This document shows positions 9,406 to 19,801 of a stretch of DNA of 64,000 nt, piece by piece. The translations under genes were made by a program, and so were the position numbers. The notes beneath the pieces were generated by a model. The model was not told the origin of the DNA, made no database searches, and saw nothing but the letters and a program-made list of their open reading frames with translations. The stretch spans positions 240,869-304,868 of the forward strand of contig CACSJR010000007.1 of assembly GCA_902706235.1 (NCBI GenBank), given 5' to 3'. This DNA is from Citrobacter sp. 18056 (GTDB taxonomy: Bacteria; Pseudomonadota; Gammaproteobacteria; Enterobacterales; Enterobacteriaceae). How positions within the stretch are numbered: the stretch's first letter is position 1; each line of letters begins with the position of its first letter.

Positions 9406-11013
9406 TTATTGCGTAGCGTTGATGAGTAAATTCTGCTTTACCGCACTGGCGATACCTTCCACCTGCGGACCATAGATAACCTGAATATCGGTGTCTGTAG
9501 CGCGGATGAAGCCACTGGCGCCACTTTGGCGCAGCATCTGTTCGTCTATTTTCGACATATCGACCAGTTTCACGCGCAGACGGGTAAAGCAGCAGTCCAC
9601 GCTCTGAATGTTGTGACGCCCGCCCAGGCCCGCGATAATCTGTGCCGCAGAATTTGCGCCCTCAGGCTTGAATGCCATCGCCGCAGAAAAGGTATTCTCC
9701 TCTTCACGTCCCGGTGTTTTGACCTTCATGCGCAGGATCACCCATCGGAAGGTAAAGTAGTACACTGGTGCCCACAGACATCCGAGCAGCAAACTGAACC
9801 ACCAGTGGGTTTTTGCCCCGCCGAGCACGCCAAAGACGATAAAATCAATAAAGCCGCCCTGGATATTGCCAATCATCACGCCCAGCATTTGCGAAAAGGC
9901 GAATGACAGTCCGGTCATAACGGCATGGAACAGGAATAAAACGGGTGAAATGAAGATGAAACTGAACTCCAGCGGCTCAGTAATTCCGGTCATAAAAGAG
10001 GCCAGCGCCCCTGCCATCATCAGCGCTTTCACTCGTTGCTTATGTTCCGGTTTCGCGCACTGCCAGATGGCCAGCGCTGCCGCTGGCAGACCAAACATCA
10101 TGACCGGGATTTTCCCCTGAGCAAGGAAACGCGTCGCTTCGCGCAGCGTATCATCAGCCAGTTGCCCGGGATGAGTGAGGCCGTAATTGAAGATAGAGAG
10201 CGCACCAATAACACTTTCGTTATCTACGTGCACCATGCCACCGACCGGGGTAAAGCGGACCGTTTCATTGAGGATGTGATGCAAACCGGTAGGGATCAGT
10301 ACCCGCTCGCTGAAGGCATAAACAAAGGTTCCCCAGGCGCCGGATTCGCCGATAAAACGCCCAATATGAATAATGGCATTGGCAATAACCGGCCAGACGA
10401 GCGACATCGCCCCCCCGACAATCGGCAGTACGATCACCGTGATAATCGGTACAAAACGACGGCCGCCAAAATAAGCAATCGCCGTTGGCAGTTGAATGGT
10501 ATAGAAGCGGTTATGCAGCAGAACCGTGACAAAACCAGCGATGACACCGCCGAGCACGCTCATCTGCCAGGAAAAAATACCTAAAGTGCTGGCGAATTCC
10601 GCGGCATGCATCACCGCATCCGTTTGGCTGTAGCCTTTTGCGACAAACGCCGCTGCAGTCGTGGTTTCCGCTGTCAGCCCCTGCACCATCAGGCTGTAAT
10701 TGACGCCAACATGAAAGGTGACAAAACCAATAACCGCGGCAAAGGCGGCGGTTGGCTTCTCATCGCGCGCCAGGCCTATGGCGGCGGCAATGGCAAACAA
10801 TAACGGCAGGTTGCCAAACAACGCCCCGGCGACTTTTCGTATAAAACCGATCGCCAGCTGCATCGTCTGTGCGTGCATGACGCCCTCACCCACAATCGCA
10901 GGATTCTGAAGTGCCGCGGCCAACCCGAGGAATATCCCCGCCGCGGCAATGACGGAAATCGGCATCATCAGTGCCTTTCCCAAATCCTGTAAAAACTCGC
11001 CCGCCCGACTCAT
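9406..11013 (-). CDS. PTS EIIBC, alpha-glucoside (glucose-superfamily) permease
   Basis: Phosphotransferase-system sugar permease of 535 residues. The N-terminal EIIC membrane domain (about residues 1-430) starts with the amphipathic helix SRAGEFLQDLGKALMMPIS and includes the PLLFAIAAAIG and FGLPAAALA-type segments. A linker leads to the EIIB domain (about 455-535), whose phosphorylated cysteine is Cys475 in DCCFTRLRV. No EIIA domain is present, so EIIA-Glc (Crr) must supply phosphate. The ATG at 11013 has ACAGGGA upstream; the ATG at 11055 lacks a ribosome-binding site. It is cotranscribed with the GH4 enzyme, which implies uptake of an alpha-glucoside as its 6-phosphate. Resembles AglA, GlvC and MalX. 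Confidence 0.87.
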   Translation of the reverse strand: MSRAGEFLQDLGKALMMPISVIAAAGIFLGLAAALQNPAIVGEGVMHAQTMQLAIGFIRKVAGALFGNLPLLFAIAAAIGLARDEKPTAAFAAVIGFVTFHVGVNYSLMVQGLTAETTTAAAFVAKGYSQTDAVMHAAEFASTLGIFSWQMSVLGGVIAGFVTVLLHNRFYTIQLPTAIAYFGGRRFVPIITVIVLPIVGGAMSLVWPVIANAIIHIGRFIGESGAWGTFVYAFSERVLIPTGLHHILNETVRFTPVGGMVHVDNESVIGALSIFNYGLTHPGQLADDTLREATRFLAQGKIPVMMFGLPAAALAIWQCAKPEHKQRVKALMMAGALASFMTGITEPLEFSFIFISPVLFLFHAVMTGLSFAFSQMLGVMIGNIQGGFIDFIVFGVLGGAKTHWWFSLLLGCLWAPVYYFTFRWVILRMKVKTPGREEENTFSAAMAFKPEGANSAAQIIAGLGGRHNIQSVDCCFTRLRVKLVDMSKIDEQMLRQSGASGFIRATDTDIQVIYGPQVEGIASAVKQNLLINATQ

Positions 11014-11064
11014 GATGGTGTCCCTGTAAGGTAGAAGATGACTGACAAACGACATGTTGAGCGA

Positions 11065-11096
11065 AGTATAGCCGATTTAAATGTATAGTTGTCTAG
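11065..11096 (-). promoter_or_regulatory. Promoter and candidate GntR operator of the PTS-GH4 operon
   Basis: On the minus strand a -10-like TATACT (11065-11070) lies 19 bases downstream of TAGACA (11090-11095). The -35 side overlaps the imperfect inverted repeat TGTATAGTTGTCTAG on the plus strand (11082-11096), close to the GTATAGACAA-type operators used by HutC-subfamily GntR regulators. The adjacent GntR gene is the likely repressor; inferred, not shown. Confidence 0.5.
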
Positions 11097-11148
11097 CCTA
11101 CTAAAAGTAAAACAGAAGATCGATCACACTTTGGTGCTCAATGAGGAA

Positions 11149-11883
11149 TCAGTTGCGGGAGGCGGTTAAGGTGAAACGGTAGTGTTGCTGGTTGTAGTAA
11201 ATCTCTGAAACCTCGAAGGGCCCAAGATCTTTTAGCATGGCGATTGAAGAGGCATGTAAGACGGGTTCATCGCGCTTGATCCCCAGCATATCGCGGACTT
11301 CCTGGGAGGGCAGTTCGGCACGAATCTCTTTTTCAGAACGCTCAACGGTAAAGCCTTTACGGCTGATGTACGCGTATTTTGAGGCATTCAGATCGGCCTC
11401 GCAAAGATCGCTAAACGGCGCGAAATGCATCCAGGATTGTTCAAATACGAATGGGATGTCCCCGACCAGACGCAGGCGTTTCATAAACCAGACGTCGCTC
11501 CCAGGGGCAATGTTTAAGACATCCGCAATCTGCGCCGGGGCGGATTCGCGAGACAGACAGATCAACCGATTGACGACCGGCGTTTCAAGGGAGAGCGCGG
11601 CTTCGCTGGAGGAAAGATGCCTGTCGAGAGGCAATGAAATGCGCAGGGTTTTACTGGTCTGCACCACAAAAGTACCCTGCCCACGGCGACGCTCAACTTT
11701 GCCCTGCCGCACAAGATAATCCACCGCTTTCCGCGCCGTCATGCGGGAAATGGAAAACTGGGCGCAGAGTTCACTTTCTGAAGGGATGGCATCGCCTGGC
11801 CTCAGCACACCCGCCGCAATTTTCGCGGTCAGGTATTGCTCAAGCTGGAGATAGACAGGCGTAGTGGAAAATTTATCAATCAT
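11149..11883 (-). CDS. GntR/HutC-subfamily transcriptional regulator
   Basis: Predicted repressor of the adjacent alpha-glucoside genes. The N-terminal winged helix-turn-helix (TTPVYLQLEQYLTAKIAAG, then PSESELCAQFSISRMTARKAVDYL) is followed by the GQGTFV wing. A C-terminal UTRA effector domain ends FEVSEIYYNQQHYRFTL. UTRA domains bind sugar phosphates or small metabolites, fitting a glucoside-6-phosphate inducer. The ATG at 11883 (MIDKF) is preferred over 11904 because family members start close to the first helix. Same strand as, and just upstream of, the PTS gene, separated by a 93-135 base promoter region. Confidence 0.85.
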   Translation of the reverse strand: MIDKFSTTPVYLQLEQYLTAKIAAGVLRPGDAIPSESELCAQFSISRMTARKAVDYLVRQGKVERRRGQGTFVVQTSKTLRISLPLDRHLSSSEAALSLETPVVNRLICLSRESAPAQIADVLNIAPGSDVWFMKRLRLVGDIPFVFEQSWMHFAPFSDLCEADLNASKYAYISRKGFTVERSEKEIRAELPSQEVRDMLGIKRDEPVLHASSIAMLKDLGPFEVSEIYYNQQHYRFTLTASRN

Positions 11884-11962
11884 TGCCAGGACTCTCACGG
11901 ACACTGCGGGCTATGTTAGCCGCCTCACAGTGCCGTGACAATGTTGATATGCCTGAGAGCGA

Positions 11963-13363
11963 TTACTGCGCGGCAGCAGGTTTGCGCGGACGACGACGAC
12001 GTGCGGCGCCATCAGCGGCTTTGCGCGGCTGGTCACCTTCGCTACGACGCGACTGGCCGTTGCCGGAAGCCGGTTTATCACTGCGGCGAGCCTGACCGTT
12101 TCCGGCTGGTTTGTCGCTGCGACGCGCCTGACCACCGTCATTACGACGTGGCTGGCCCTGACTCTGACCACCGCGACCGCTACGGCCCTGACGACCGTTC
12201 TGAATCGGCTCCGCCTGGATGCTTGGGTCCACTTCGTAACCTTCAACGGCGATACGTGGGATCTCTTTCTTCAGCAAACGCTCGATATCACGCAGCAGTT
12301 TGTGTTCATCCACGCACACCAGCGACAGCGCTTCACCGGTGGCCGCAGCACGTCCGGTACGACCGATACGGTGCACGTAGTCTTCTGGCACGTTCGGCAG
12401 CTCGTAGTTCACGACGTGCGGCAGTTCTTCGATATCCAGACCACGGGCGGCGATGTCGGTTGCCACCAGCACGCGCAGATCGCCGGATTTGAAGTCAGCC
12501 AGTGCACGGGTACGCGCGCCCTGACTCTTGTTACCGTGAATGGCGGCGCTGCGAATGCCGTCTTTATTCAGCTGTTCAGCCAGGTGGTTCGCGCCGTGTT
12601 TGGTACGGGTAAACACCAGCACCTGTTTCCAGTCGCCTTCGCCGATCATCTGCGACAGCAGTTCCCGCTTGCGTTTCTTATCAACGAAATGCACGTGCTG
12701 GGTGATCTGCTCGGAAGCCGTGTTGCGACGCGCCACTTCAACTTCAAGCGGATTATGCAGCAATTTGGACGCCAGACCTTTGATTTCATCAGAGAAGGTC
12801 GCGGAGAACAGCAGGTTTTGACGCTTTGGAGGCAGTTTCGCCAGCACGCGACGGATGTCGTGGATAAAGCCCATGTCCAGCATGCGGTCGGCTTCATCAA
12901 GGACTAAAATTTCGACTTTATCGAGGCTCACCGCGTTCTGGTGTTCGAGGTCAAGCAGACGACCTGGGGTCGCGACCAGCACGTCAACACCGCTGCGCAG
13001 TTTCATCATCTGTGGGTTGATGCTCACGCCGCCGAACACTACCAGCGAACGGATGTTCAGGTATTGGCTGTATTCACGCACGTTCTCGCCCACCTGAGCC
13101 GCCAGTTCGCGGGTTGGGGTAAGGATAAGTGCACGGACCGGACGACGGCCTTTAGCATGGGGTTCTTTCTGCGACAGCAGTTGCAGCAGCGGCAGAGTAA
13201 AGCCTGCGGTTTTACCGGTACCAGTTTGGGCACTGGCCATCAGATCGCGGCCCTGCAGCACGGCAGGAATAGCTTGTTGCTGGATAGGGGTTGGCTGACG
13301 ATAACCCTGCTCTTCGACTGCGCGCAGGATCTCGGCGTTCAGGCCAAGGGTTTCAAAAGACAT
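11963..13363 (-). CDS. rhlE: DEAD-box ATP-dependent RNA helicase RhlE
   Basis: DEAD-box helicase acting in ribosome maturation and RNA turnover, 466 residues. Q motif ([14 protein letters not shown]), Walker [13 protein letters not shown] ([12 protein letters not shown]), SAT (FSATFS) and the C-terminal HRIGRTGR motif are all visible. The tail after about residue 370 is a low-complexity Arg/Gly/Gln/Ser region with repeated RRSDKPA and RRNDGGQ-like units and a basic end, as in the family. In E. coli rhlE is controlled by CecR from the shared intergenic region, and the same divergent arrangement is kept here. Confidence 0.96.
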   Translation of the reverse strand: MSFETLGLNAEILRAVEEQGYRQPTPIQQQAIPAVLQGRDLMASAQTGTGKTAGFTLPLLQLLSQKEPHAKGRRPVRALILTPTRELAAQVGENVREYSQYLNIRSLVVFGGVSINPQMMKLRSGVDVLVATPGRLLDLEHQNAVSLDKVEILVLDEADRMLDMGFIHDIRRVLAKLPPKRQNLLFSATFSDEIKGLASKLLHNPLEVEVARRNTASEQITQHVHFVDKKRKRELLSQMIGEGDWKQVLVFTRTKHGANHLAEQLNKDGIRSAAIHGNKSQGARTRALADFKSGDLRVLVATDIAARGLDIEELPHVVNYELPNVPEDYVHRIGRTGRAAATGEALSLVCVDEHKLLRDIERLLKKEIPRIAVEGYEVDPSIQAEPIQNGRQGRSGRGGQSQGQPRRNDGGQARRSDKPAGNGQARRSDKPASGNGQSRRSEGDQPRKAADGAARRRRPRKPAAAQ

Positions 13364-13562
13364 AACAACTCCGAACCGCCCCGACCATGACAGGTATCGT
13401 TTTCAGGGTGATAGTGATAATACGAAAAGACAAAAACGATAATGTCAGCAAGAGGCGGAGTGTAGCAGTTTTTGTGACGCACCGCATAAAATATCCCGCT
13501 TCTCTTGTCCCACGAAATAATTTACCGCCAGGAGTGGACGCGGTGAAAAATCAATCATAGTC

Positions 13563-13582
13563 TTAATCAATCGATTGATTAA
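13563..13582. promoter_or_regulatory. 20-bp perfect palindrome, CecR operator
   Basis: TTAATCAATC-GATTGATTAA is a perfect 20-bp inverted repeat ending 13 bases before the cecR ATG, between divergent rhlE and cecR. TetR-family regulators bind such palindromes and autoregulate; the assignment to CecR follows from position. Confidence 0.7.
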
Positions 13583-13595
13583 TTTTAGAGGCACC

Positions 13596-14264
13596 ATGAC
13601 TACCACGCCAATCACCAGCAAAGGCGAACAGGCCAAAAACCAGCTGATTGCCGCGGCGATCGCCCAGTTTGGCGAATATGGCTTGCATGCCACTACCCGT
13701 GATATCGCTTCACTGGCCGGACAAAATATTGCCGCGATCCCCTATTACTTCGGGTCGAAAGAGGATTTATACCTCGCCTGCGCCCAGTGGATTGCTGATT
13801 TTATCGGCGTCAATTTCCGCCCGCACGCCGAGGCCGCCGAAACGTTGCTGCACCAGCCCACGCCGGATCTCACCGCCATTCGCACGCTGATTCTGCAAGC
13901 GAGCAAAAATATTACCCTGCTGCTGACCCAGGATGAAACGGTCAACGTCAGTAAGTTTATTTCCCGCGAACAGCTTTCGCCCTCGCCTGCCTATCAGCTG
14001 ATCCACGATCAGGTGATTGCCCCGCTGCACGGGTATTTGACGCGGCTTATCGCGGCGTATACCGGACGGGATCCGGCAGATACGCAGACCATTTTGCACA
14101 CCCACGCGCTGCTCGGGGAAATTCTCGCCTTTCGTCTTGGTCGGGAGACCATCCTGCTGCGCACCGGCTGGACCCAGTTTGACGAACAAAAAGCGGAACT
14201 GATTTTTCAGGTCATTACCTGTCATATCGATCTCTTGCTAAACGGATTAACGCAAAGGAGCTGA
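13596..14264 (+). CDS. cecR: TetR-family regulator CecR (YbiH)
   Basis: TetR-type repressor of 222 residues controlling rhlE and the downstream exporter genes; in E. coli linked to sensitivity to cefoperazone and chloramphenicol. An N-terminal helix-turn-helix is visible (residues about 10-55: [46 protein letters not shown]), with a divergent helical effector domain behind it. The ATG at 13596 has TTAGAGGCACC before it; the upstream ATG at 13575 lies inside the palindromic operator and is rejected. First gene of a tight operon: ybhG follows after 4 bases. Confidence 0.93.
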   Translation: MTTTPITSKGEQAKNQLIAAAIAQFGEYGLHATTRDIASLAGQNIAAIPYYFGSKEDLYLACAQWIADFIGVNFRPHAEAAETLLHQPTPDLTAIRTLILQASKNITLLLTQDETVNVSKFISREQLSPSPAYQLIHDQVIAPLHGYLTRLIAAYTGRDPADTQTILHTHALLGEILAFRLGRETILLRTGWTQFDEQKAELIFQVITCHIDLLLNGLTQRS

Positions 14265-14268
14265 AGTT

Positions 14269-15264
14269 ATGAAGAAACCCATCGTCGTCATTCTGGCGGT
14301 CATCATTATCATCGCCGCAATTGCCGGAGGAACGTTCTGGTACCAGAGCCGACAGGACACCGGCCTGACGCTGTACGGTAACGTTGACATTCGCACCGTG
14401 AATATGAGCTTCCGCGTCGGCGGTCGTTTACAGGCGTTGCAGGTGGATGAAGGCGATGCGGTGCAGAAAGGACAAACGCTCGGCGAAATCGACCATGCCC
14501 CTTATCAAAATGCGCTGATGCAGGCCAAAGCCAACGTGGCGGCGGCCCAGGCGAAATACGATTTGCTGCTGGCTGGCTATCGCGATGAGGAAATCGCGCA
14601 GACCGCCGCGGCCGTGCGTCAGGCGCAGGCCGCCTACGACTATGCGCAGAACTTTTATCAGCGCCAGCAAGGGCTGTGGAAGAGTCGCACCATTTCTGCC
14701 AATGATTTAGAAAACGCCCGTTCGTCCCGCGATCAGGCCCAGGCTACGCTGAAATCCGCACAGGATAAGCTCAGTCAGTACCACGCCGGTAACCGTCCGC
14801 AGGAAATTGCCCAGGCGAAAGCCAGTCTTGAACAGGCCCAGGCACAGCTGGCGCAGTCACAACTTGATTTGCAGGACACAACTCTGCTCGCACCGTCCGA
14901 CGGCACTATTCTGACCCGTGCCGTGGAGCCGGGCAGTATGCTCAACGCGGGCAGCACCGTGCTGACGCTGTCGCTCACGCGTCCGGTGTGGGTGCGCGCG
15001 TATGTGGATGAAACCAATCTTACTCGCGCCAGACCTGGCCAGGAACTGCAACTGTATACCGACGGCCGCCCGGATAAGCCGTACCACGGTAAAATTGGCT
15101 TCGTTTCGCCGACCGCAGAGTTCACGCCGAAAACCGTCGAAACGCCGGACCTGCGGACTGACCTGGTGTATCGCCTGCGTATTATCGTGACGGATGCCGA
15201 CGACGCGCTGCGCCAGGGGATGCCCGTCACCGTGAAATTCCCGGAGGGAAATACGCATGAGTGA
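14269..15264 (+). CDS. ybhG: HlyD-type membrane fusion protein YbhG
   Basis: Periplasmic adaptor of the YbhGFSR ABC exporter, 331 residues. An N-terminal membrane anchor ([21 protein letters not shown]) is followed by a lipoyl-like domain ([26 protein letters not shown]). A long coiled-coil hairpin rich in Ala/Gln/Lys spans residues about 75-200, then lipoyl and beta-barrel halves ([19 protein letters not shown]). It overlaps ybhF by 8 bases. Likely links the inner-membrane transporter with an outer-membrane channel such as TolC (inference). Confidence 0.94.
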   Translation: MKKPIVVILAVIIIIAAIAGGTFWYQSRQDTGLTLYGNVDIRTVNMSFRVGGRLQALQVDEGDAVQKGQTLGEIDHAPYQNALMQAKANVAAAQAKYDLLLAGYRDEEIAQTAAAVRQAQAAYDYAQNFYQRQQGLWKSRTISANDLENARSSRDQAQATLKSAQDKLSQYHAGNRPQEIAQAKASLEQAQAQLAQSQLDLQDTTLLAPSDGTILTRAVEPGSMLNAGSTVLTLSLTRPVWVRAYVDETNLTRARPGQELQLYTDGRPDKPYHGKIGFVSPTAEFTPKTVETPDLRTDLVYRLRIIVTDADDALRQGMPVTVKFPEGNTHE

Positions 15265-16996
15265 AGCGGGGATCAAGCTCGACGGGCTTATCAAACGCTT
15301 CGCTGGCATGGATAAGCCTGCGGTCGCGCGGCTGGACTGCACCATTCAATCCGGGTACGTCACTGGGCTGGTGGGCCCCGACGGAGCCGGAAAAACCACG
15401 CTGATGCGGATGCTGGCCGGGTTGTTAAAACCCGATGAAGGCCAGATAAGCGTGATTGGCTACGATCCTATTCACGACAACAGCGCCCTGCACGCGGTGC
15501 TCGGCTATATGCCGCAGAAATTTGGTCTGTATGAAGACCTCACGGTGATGGAAAACCTGACGCTATACGCCGATTTGCGCAGCGTTACCGGCGAGGTACG
15601 GGAAAAAACCTTTGCCCGGCTGCTGGAATTCACCTCGCTCGGCCCGTTCACCGGACGGCTGGCGGGCAAGCTCTCGGGCGGAATGAAGCAAAAATTAGGC
15701 CTGGCCTGTACGCTGGTTGGCGAACCGAAAGTGTTGCTGCTGGATGAGCCCGGCGTCGGCGTTGACCCTATTTCACGCCGCGAACTGTGGCAGATGGTGC
15801 ACGAACTGGCGGGCGACGGGATGCTGATTCTGTGGAGCACTTCGTATCTCGACGAAGCAGAACAGTGTCGCGACGTGCTGCTGATGAACGAAGGCGAGCT
15901 GCTGTATCAGGGCGAACCGAAAGCGCTGACCGACACCATGCGCGGGCGCAGTTTCCTGATGAACAGCCCGGCGGAGAATAACCGTAAGCTGTTGCAACGG
16001 ACGCTGAAGCTGCCACAGGTCAGCGACGGCATGATTCAGGGCCGTTCAGTGCGCGTTATCCTCACCAAAGACGCCAATGCCGACGTTATCCGCTCGGCAG
16101 ACGGAATGCCTGAAATCGAGATTAACGAAACCGCCCCGCGTTTTGAGGATGCATTTATCGATTTGCTCGGCGGCGCGGGCACCTCCGAATCCCCGCTGGC
16201 GGCGATCCTGCACACCGTGGACGGCACGCCGGGCGAAACGGTGATTGAGGCCAAAGCGCTGACCAAAAAATTTGGTGATTTCGCGGCTACCGACCACGTG
16301 GATTTTGCCGTCAAACGCGGCGAGATTTTCGGCCTGCTCGGCCCCAACGGCGCGGGCAAATCGACGACCTTTAAAATGATGTGCGGCCTGCTGGTACCCA
16401 CCTCCGGCAAAGCGCTGGTGCTGGATATGGATTTGAAAGTCAGCTCCGGCAAAGCCCGCCAGCATCTGGGCTATATGGCGCAGAAATTCTCACTGTACGG
16501 CAACCTGACGGTGGTACAAAACCTACGCTTCTTCTCCGGGGTGTACGGTCTGCGTGGCAAAGCGCAGGCTGAAAAAATAGAACGCATGAGCGACGCCTTT
16601 GGCCTGAAAAGTATTGGTGACCACGCCACCGACGATTTGCCGCTCGGCTATAAACAGCGCCTGGCACTGGCCTGCTCACTGATGCACGAGCCGGATATTC
16701 TGTTTCTCGACGAACCCACTTCCGGCGTCGACCCGATCACCCGCCGCGAATTCTGGCTGCACATCAACAGCATGGTGGAAAAAGGCGTCACGGTGATGGT
16801 CACCACCCACTTTATGGATGAAGCAGAATACTGCGACCGCATCGGGCTGGTGTATCGCGGTAAGCTGATTGCCAGCGGTACGCCGGATGACCTCAAGGCC
16901 CAGGCCGCCGATGCCGAAACGGCTGACCCGACCATGGAGCAGGCGTTCATCACCCTGATTAACGACTGGGATAAGGAGCATCACGATGTCCGGTAG
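15257..16996 (+). CDS. ybhF: ABC exporter ATP-binding protein YbhF (two fused NBDs)
   Basis: 579-residue protein containing two complete nucleotide-binding domains in tandem. NBD1 has Walker [10 protein letters not shown] and signature LSGGMKQK; its Walker B is [15 protein letters not shown]2 has Walker [10 protein letters not shown], a weaker signature LPLGYKQR and Walker [13 protein letters not shown]. It energises the YbhS/YbhR permeases. In E. coli YbhFSR is reported to export drugs and Na+/Li+. The second NBD lacks the canonical SGG of the signature, so the two ATP sites may be non-equivalent. Start overlaps ybhG; end overlaps ybhS by 11 bases. Confidence 0.94.
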   Translation: MSEAGIKLDGLIKRFAGMDKPAVARLDCTIQSGYVTGLVGPDGAGKTTLMRMLAGLLKPDEGQISVIGYDPIHDNSALHAVLGYMPQKFGLYEDLTVMENLTLYADLRSVTGEVREKTFARLLEFTSLGPFTGRLAGKLSGGMKQKLGLACTLVGEPKVLLLDEPGVGVDPISRRELWQMVHELAGDGMLILWSTSYLDEAEQCRDVLLMNEGELLYQGEPKALTDTMRGRSFLMNSPAENNRKLLQRTLKLPQVSDGMIQGRSVRVILTKDANADVIRSADGMPEIEINETAPRFEDAFIDLLGGAGTSESPLAAILHTVDGTPGETVIEAKALTKKFGDFAATDHVDFAVKRGEIFGLLGPNGAGKSTTFKMMCGLLVPTSGKALVLDMDLKVSSGKARQHLGYMAQKFSLYGNLTVVQNLRFFSGVYGLRGKAQAEKIERMSDAFGLKSIGDHATDDLPLGYKQRLALACSLMHEPDILFLDEPTSGVDPITRREFWLHINSMVEKGVTVMVTTHFMDEAEYCDRIGLVYRGKLIASGTPDDLKAQAADAETADPTMEQAFITLINDWDKEHHDVR

Positions 16997-18119
16997 CGTT
17001 CTGTCCTGGCGGCGCGTGCGGGCGCTGTGCGTGAAAGAGACACGGCAAATCATCCGCGACCCCAGCAGCTGGCTTATCGCAGTGGTTATCCCGCTGATGT
17101 TGCTGTTTATTTTCGGCTACGGGATTAACCTCGATTCCAGCAAGCTGCGGGTGGGCATTTTGCTGGAACAGCAAAGCGAAGAGGCGCTGGATTTCGCCCA
17201 CGCGATGACCGGCTCGCCGTATATCGACGCCACAATCAGCGACAACCGCCAGGATCTGATTCAGAAAATGCAGGCCGGGCGCATTCGTGGCTTAGTGGTT
17301 ATCCCCGTGAACTTCGCCGCGCAGATGGCACGTGAAGGCGATACCGCGCCGGTGCAGGTGATAACCGACGGCAGCGAACCGAACACCGCCAACTTCGTAC
17401 AGGGTTATGTGCAGGGCATCTGGCAAATCTGGCAGATGCAACGGGCGGAAGATCGGGGTGAAAAATTTGAACCGCTGATAGAGGTGCAGATGCGCTACTG
17501 GTTTAACCCGGCAGCCATCAGTCAGCACTTCATCATTCCAGGGGCGATCACCATTATTATGACGGTGATCGGCGCGATCCTGACCTCGCTTGTCGTCGCC
17601 CGTGAATGGGAGCGCGGCACCATGGAAGCGCTGCTGTCGACGGAAGTGACCCGCGCTGAGCTGCTGCTGTGCAAACTGATCCCCTACTATTTCCTCGGCA
17701 TGCTGGCGATGGGGCTGTGCATGCTGGTATCGGTGTTCATCATGGACGTGCCGTTCCGCGGTTCGCTGCTGGTGCTGTTTTTCATCACCAGCCTGTTTTT
17801 GCTGAGCACGCTCGGCATGGGCCTGCTGATTTCGACCATCACTCGCAACCAGTTTAACGCCGCCCAGGTGGCGCTCAACGCCGCGTTTCTGCCGTCGATT
17901 ATGCTGTCCGGGTTTATTTTCCAGATAGACAGCATGCCCGCCGCCATCCGCGCGGTGACCTATGTGATTCCTGCACGCTATTTCGTCAGCACGCTGCAAA
18001 GCCTGTTCCTCGCCGGAAATATTCCGGTGGTGCTGTTCATCAATACGCTGTTTTTGATTGCCTCGGCGGTAATGTTTATCGGCCTGACGTGGCTGAAAAC
18101 CAAGCGTCGGCTGGACTAA
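16986..18119 (+). CDS. ybhS: ABC-2 exporter permease YbhS
   Basis: Inner-membrane permease of 377 residues with ABC-2 architecture. One N-terminal helix ([19 protein letters not shown]) is followed by a large periplasmic domain (about residues 45-175), then five helices including the conserved [22 protein letters not shown] cytoplasmic segment. Partner of YbhR and YbhF. The start overlaps the end of ybhF, and ybhR begins 9 bases after the stop. Confidence 0.94.
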   Translation: MSGSVLSWRRVRALCVKETRQIIRDPSSWLIAVVIPLMLLFIFGYGINLDSSKLRVGILLEQQSEEALDFAHAMTGSPYIDATISDNRQDLIQKMQAGRIRGLVVIPVNFAAQMAREGDTAPVQVITDGSEPNTANFVQGYVQGIWQIWQMQRAEDRGEKFEPLIEVQMRYWFNPAAISQHFIIPGAITIIMTVIGAILTSLVVAREWERGTMEALLSTEVTRAELLLCKLIPYYFLGMLAMGLCMLVSVFIMDVPFRGSLLVLFFITSLFLLSTLGMGLLISTITRNQFNAAQVALNAAFLPSIMLSGFIFQIDSMPAAIRAVTYVIPARYFVSTLQSLFLAGNIPVVLFINTLFLIASAVMFIGLTWLKTKRRLD

Positions 18120-18128
18120 GGATACGTT

Positions 18129-19235
18129 ATGTTTCATCGACTATGGACATTGATTCGCAAAGAGCTGCAATCGCTGCTGCGTGAGCCACAAACCCGGGCG
18201 ATCCTTATTGCGCCAGTGCTGATTCAGGTGCTGCTGTTCCCGTTCGCCGCCACGCTGGAGGTGACCAACGCCACCATCGCCATTTACAACGAAGACAGCG
18301 GTAAACATGCGGTGGAGCTGACCCAGCGTTTCGCCCGTGCCAAAGCATTTACCCACGTCTTACTGCTGCACAGCCCGCAGGAAATTCAGCCGACTATCGA
18401 CACGCAGAAAGCGCTGCTGCTGGTGCGCTTCCCGACAGATTTTTCGCGCAATATCGACAGCGGACACAGCGCGCCGATGCAGCTGCTGCTCGACGGGCGT
18501 AACTCCAACAGTGCGCAGATTGCAGCGAATTATTTGCAGCGCATCGTTGAGGATTATCAGCAGGAGCTGATCGACGGGAAGCCGAAACCGAACAACAGCG
18601 AACTGGTGGTGCGCAATTGGTACAACCCGAATCTGGATTACAAATGGTTCGTGGTGCCGTCACTGATTGCGATGATTACCACCATCGGGGTGATGATTGT
18701 GACCTCGCTGTCTGTTGCCCGCGAGCGCGAACAGGGTACGCTCGATCAGCTGCTGGTCTCCCCGCTCGCCACCTGGCAGATCTTCGTCGGCAAAGCGGTC
18801 CCGGCGCTGATTGTCGCGACATTCCAGGCCAGTATCGTGCTGGCGGTCGGGATTTTCGCCTATCACATTCCGTTCTCCGGATCGCTGGTGCTGTTTTACT
18901 TCACGATGCTGATTTACGGGCTATCACTGGTAGGATTTGGTTTGCTGATTTCGTCGCTGTGCGAGACGCAGCAGCAGGCGTTTATCGGGGTGTTTGTGTT
19001 TATGATGCCGGCGATTTTGCTCTCGGGTTACGTGTCACCAGTGGAGAATATGCCGGTATGGCTCCAGGATGTGACATGGATTAACCCAATTCGTCACTTT
19101 ACGGATATTACCAAGCAGATTTATCTGAAGGACGCCAGCTTCGATATTGTCTGGCAAAGCCTGTGGCCGCTATTGGTGATAGCGACCACGACCGGGTCGG
19201 TGGCGTACTGGGCGTTCAGGCGCAACGTTGCGTAA
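18129..19235 (+). CDS. ybhR: ABC-2 exporter permease YbhR
   Basis: 368-residue permease paralogous to YbhS: one N-terminal helix, large periplasmic domain, then five helices preceded by [21 protein letters not shown]. Forms the membrane channel with YbhS, driven by YbhF. Last gene of the cecR-ybhGFSR operon. A GGCGGCG/CGCCGCC hairpin at 19251-19268 follows, abutting the convergent ybhQ stop; it lacks a T tract but may end both transcripts. Confidence 0.94.
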   Translation: MFHRLWTLIRKELQSLLREPQTRAILIAPVLIQVLLFPFAATLEVTNATIAIYNEDSGKHAVELTQRFARAKAFTHVLLLHSPQEIQPTIDTQKALLLVRFPTDFSRNIDSGHSAPMQLLLDGRNSNSAQIAANYLQRIVEDYQQELIDGKPKPNNSELVVRNWYNPNLDYKWFVVPSLIAMITTIGVMIVTSLSVAREREQGTLDQLLVSPLATWQIFVGKAVPALIVATFQASIVLAVGIFAYHIPFSGSLVLFYFTMLIYGLSLVGFGLLISSLCETQQQAFIGVFVFMMPAILLSGYVSPVENMPVWLQDVTWINPIRHFTDITKQIYLKDASFDIVWQSLWPLLVIATTTGSVAYWAFRRNVA

Positions 19236-19268
19236 GGGATGTCACGCGTGGGCGGCGATTACGCCGCC

Positions 19269-19670
19269 TTAGTGCCAGCGGAAGGTTTTAGGTGACCGCT
19301 TTTTCTCTTTAATCAGTAAGGAAAGCAGCGCAGGTCCGGCAAGGATCACAACGGCCGCCAGGCCCAGCAGCAAATGGTTTTGCACCACGCGGGACAACAG
19401 CCACAGCACAATCACCGCCGCGCCAAAGTACCAGGTGGTGGTGAGCTCTTCGAGGAAATCACCAATGTCGCGCCAGCGCTCTTCGTGGTGGCGTTGCAGG
19501 AAAAGCATCAGGACAACCGTCACGGCATAAAGCGCACACAGCCCCAGTCCTACCCGGACTAGCGTGCCGCTCATCCATCCCATTACCAGAACTGCAACAA
19601 CCAGCAAATGCGAAATAATCTGCCAGCAGCTCAGGCCAGTTACGACACGAATTTGTTGTTGCCACTTCAT
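19269..19670 (-). CDS. ybhQ: Inner-membrane protein YbhQ
   Basis: 133-residue membrane protein with four hydrophobic helices (residues about 16-36, 38-56, 77-97, 99-117) and a basic C-terminus (KEKKRSPKTFRWH). It matches E. coli YbhQ by position and length (136 there). Function unknown. Divergent from ybhP and convergent with ybhR. Confidence 0.88.
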   Translation of the reverse strand: MKWQQQIRVVTGLSCWQIISHLLVVAVLVMGWMSGTLVRVGLGLCALYAVTVVLMLFLQRHHEERWRDIGDFLEELTTTWYFGAAVIVLWLLSRVVQNHLLLGLAAVVILAGPALLSLLIKEKKRSPKTFRWH

Positions 19671-19801
19671 GTCTTGTCTCCAGAAGCATATTCAACTGTT
19701 AATTAGAGTACCGGACTTTACGGAAAATTCCGTAACACCGCACCTTTTTGTGACGGCTACTACACTATTTCATTCAGGACAGTGATACGGACAGGAGAAA
19801 T

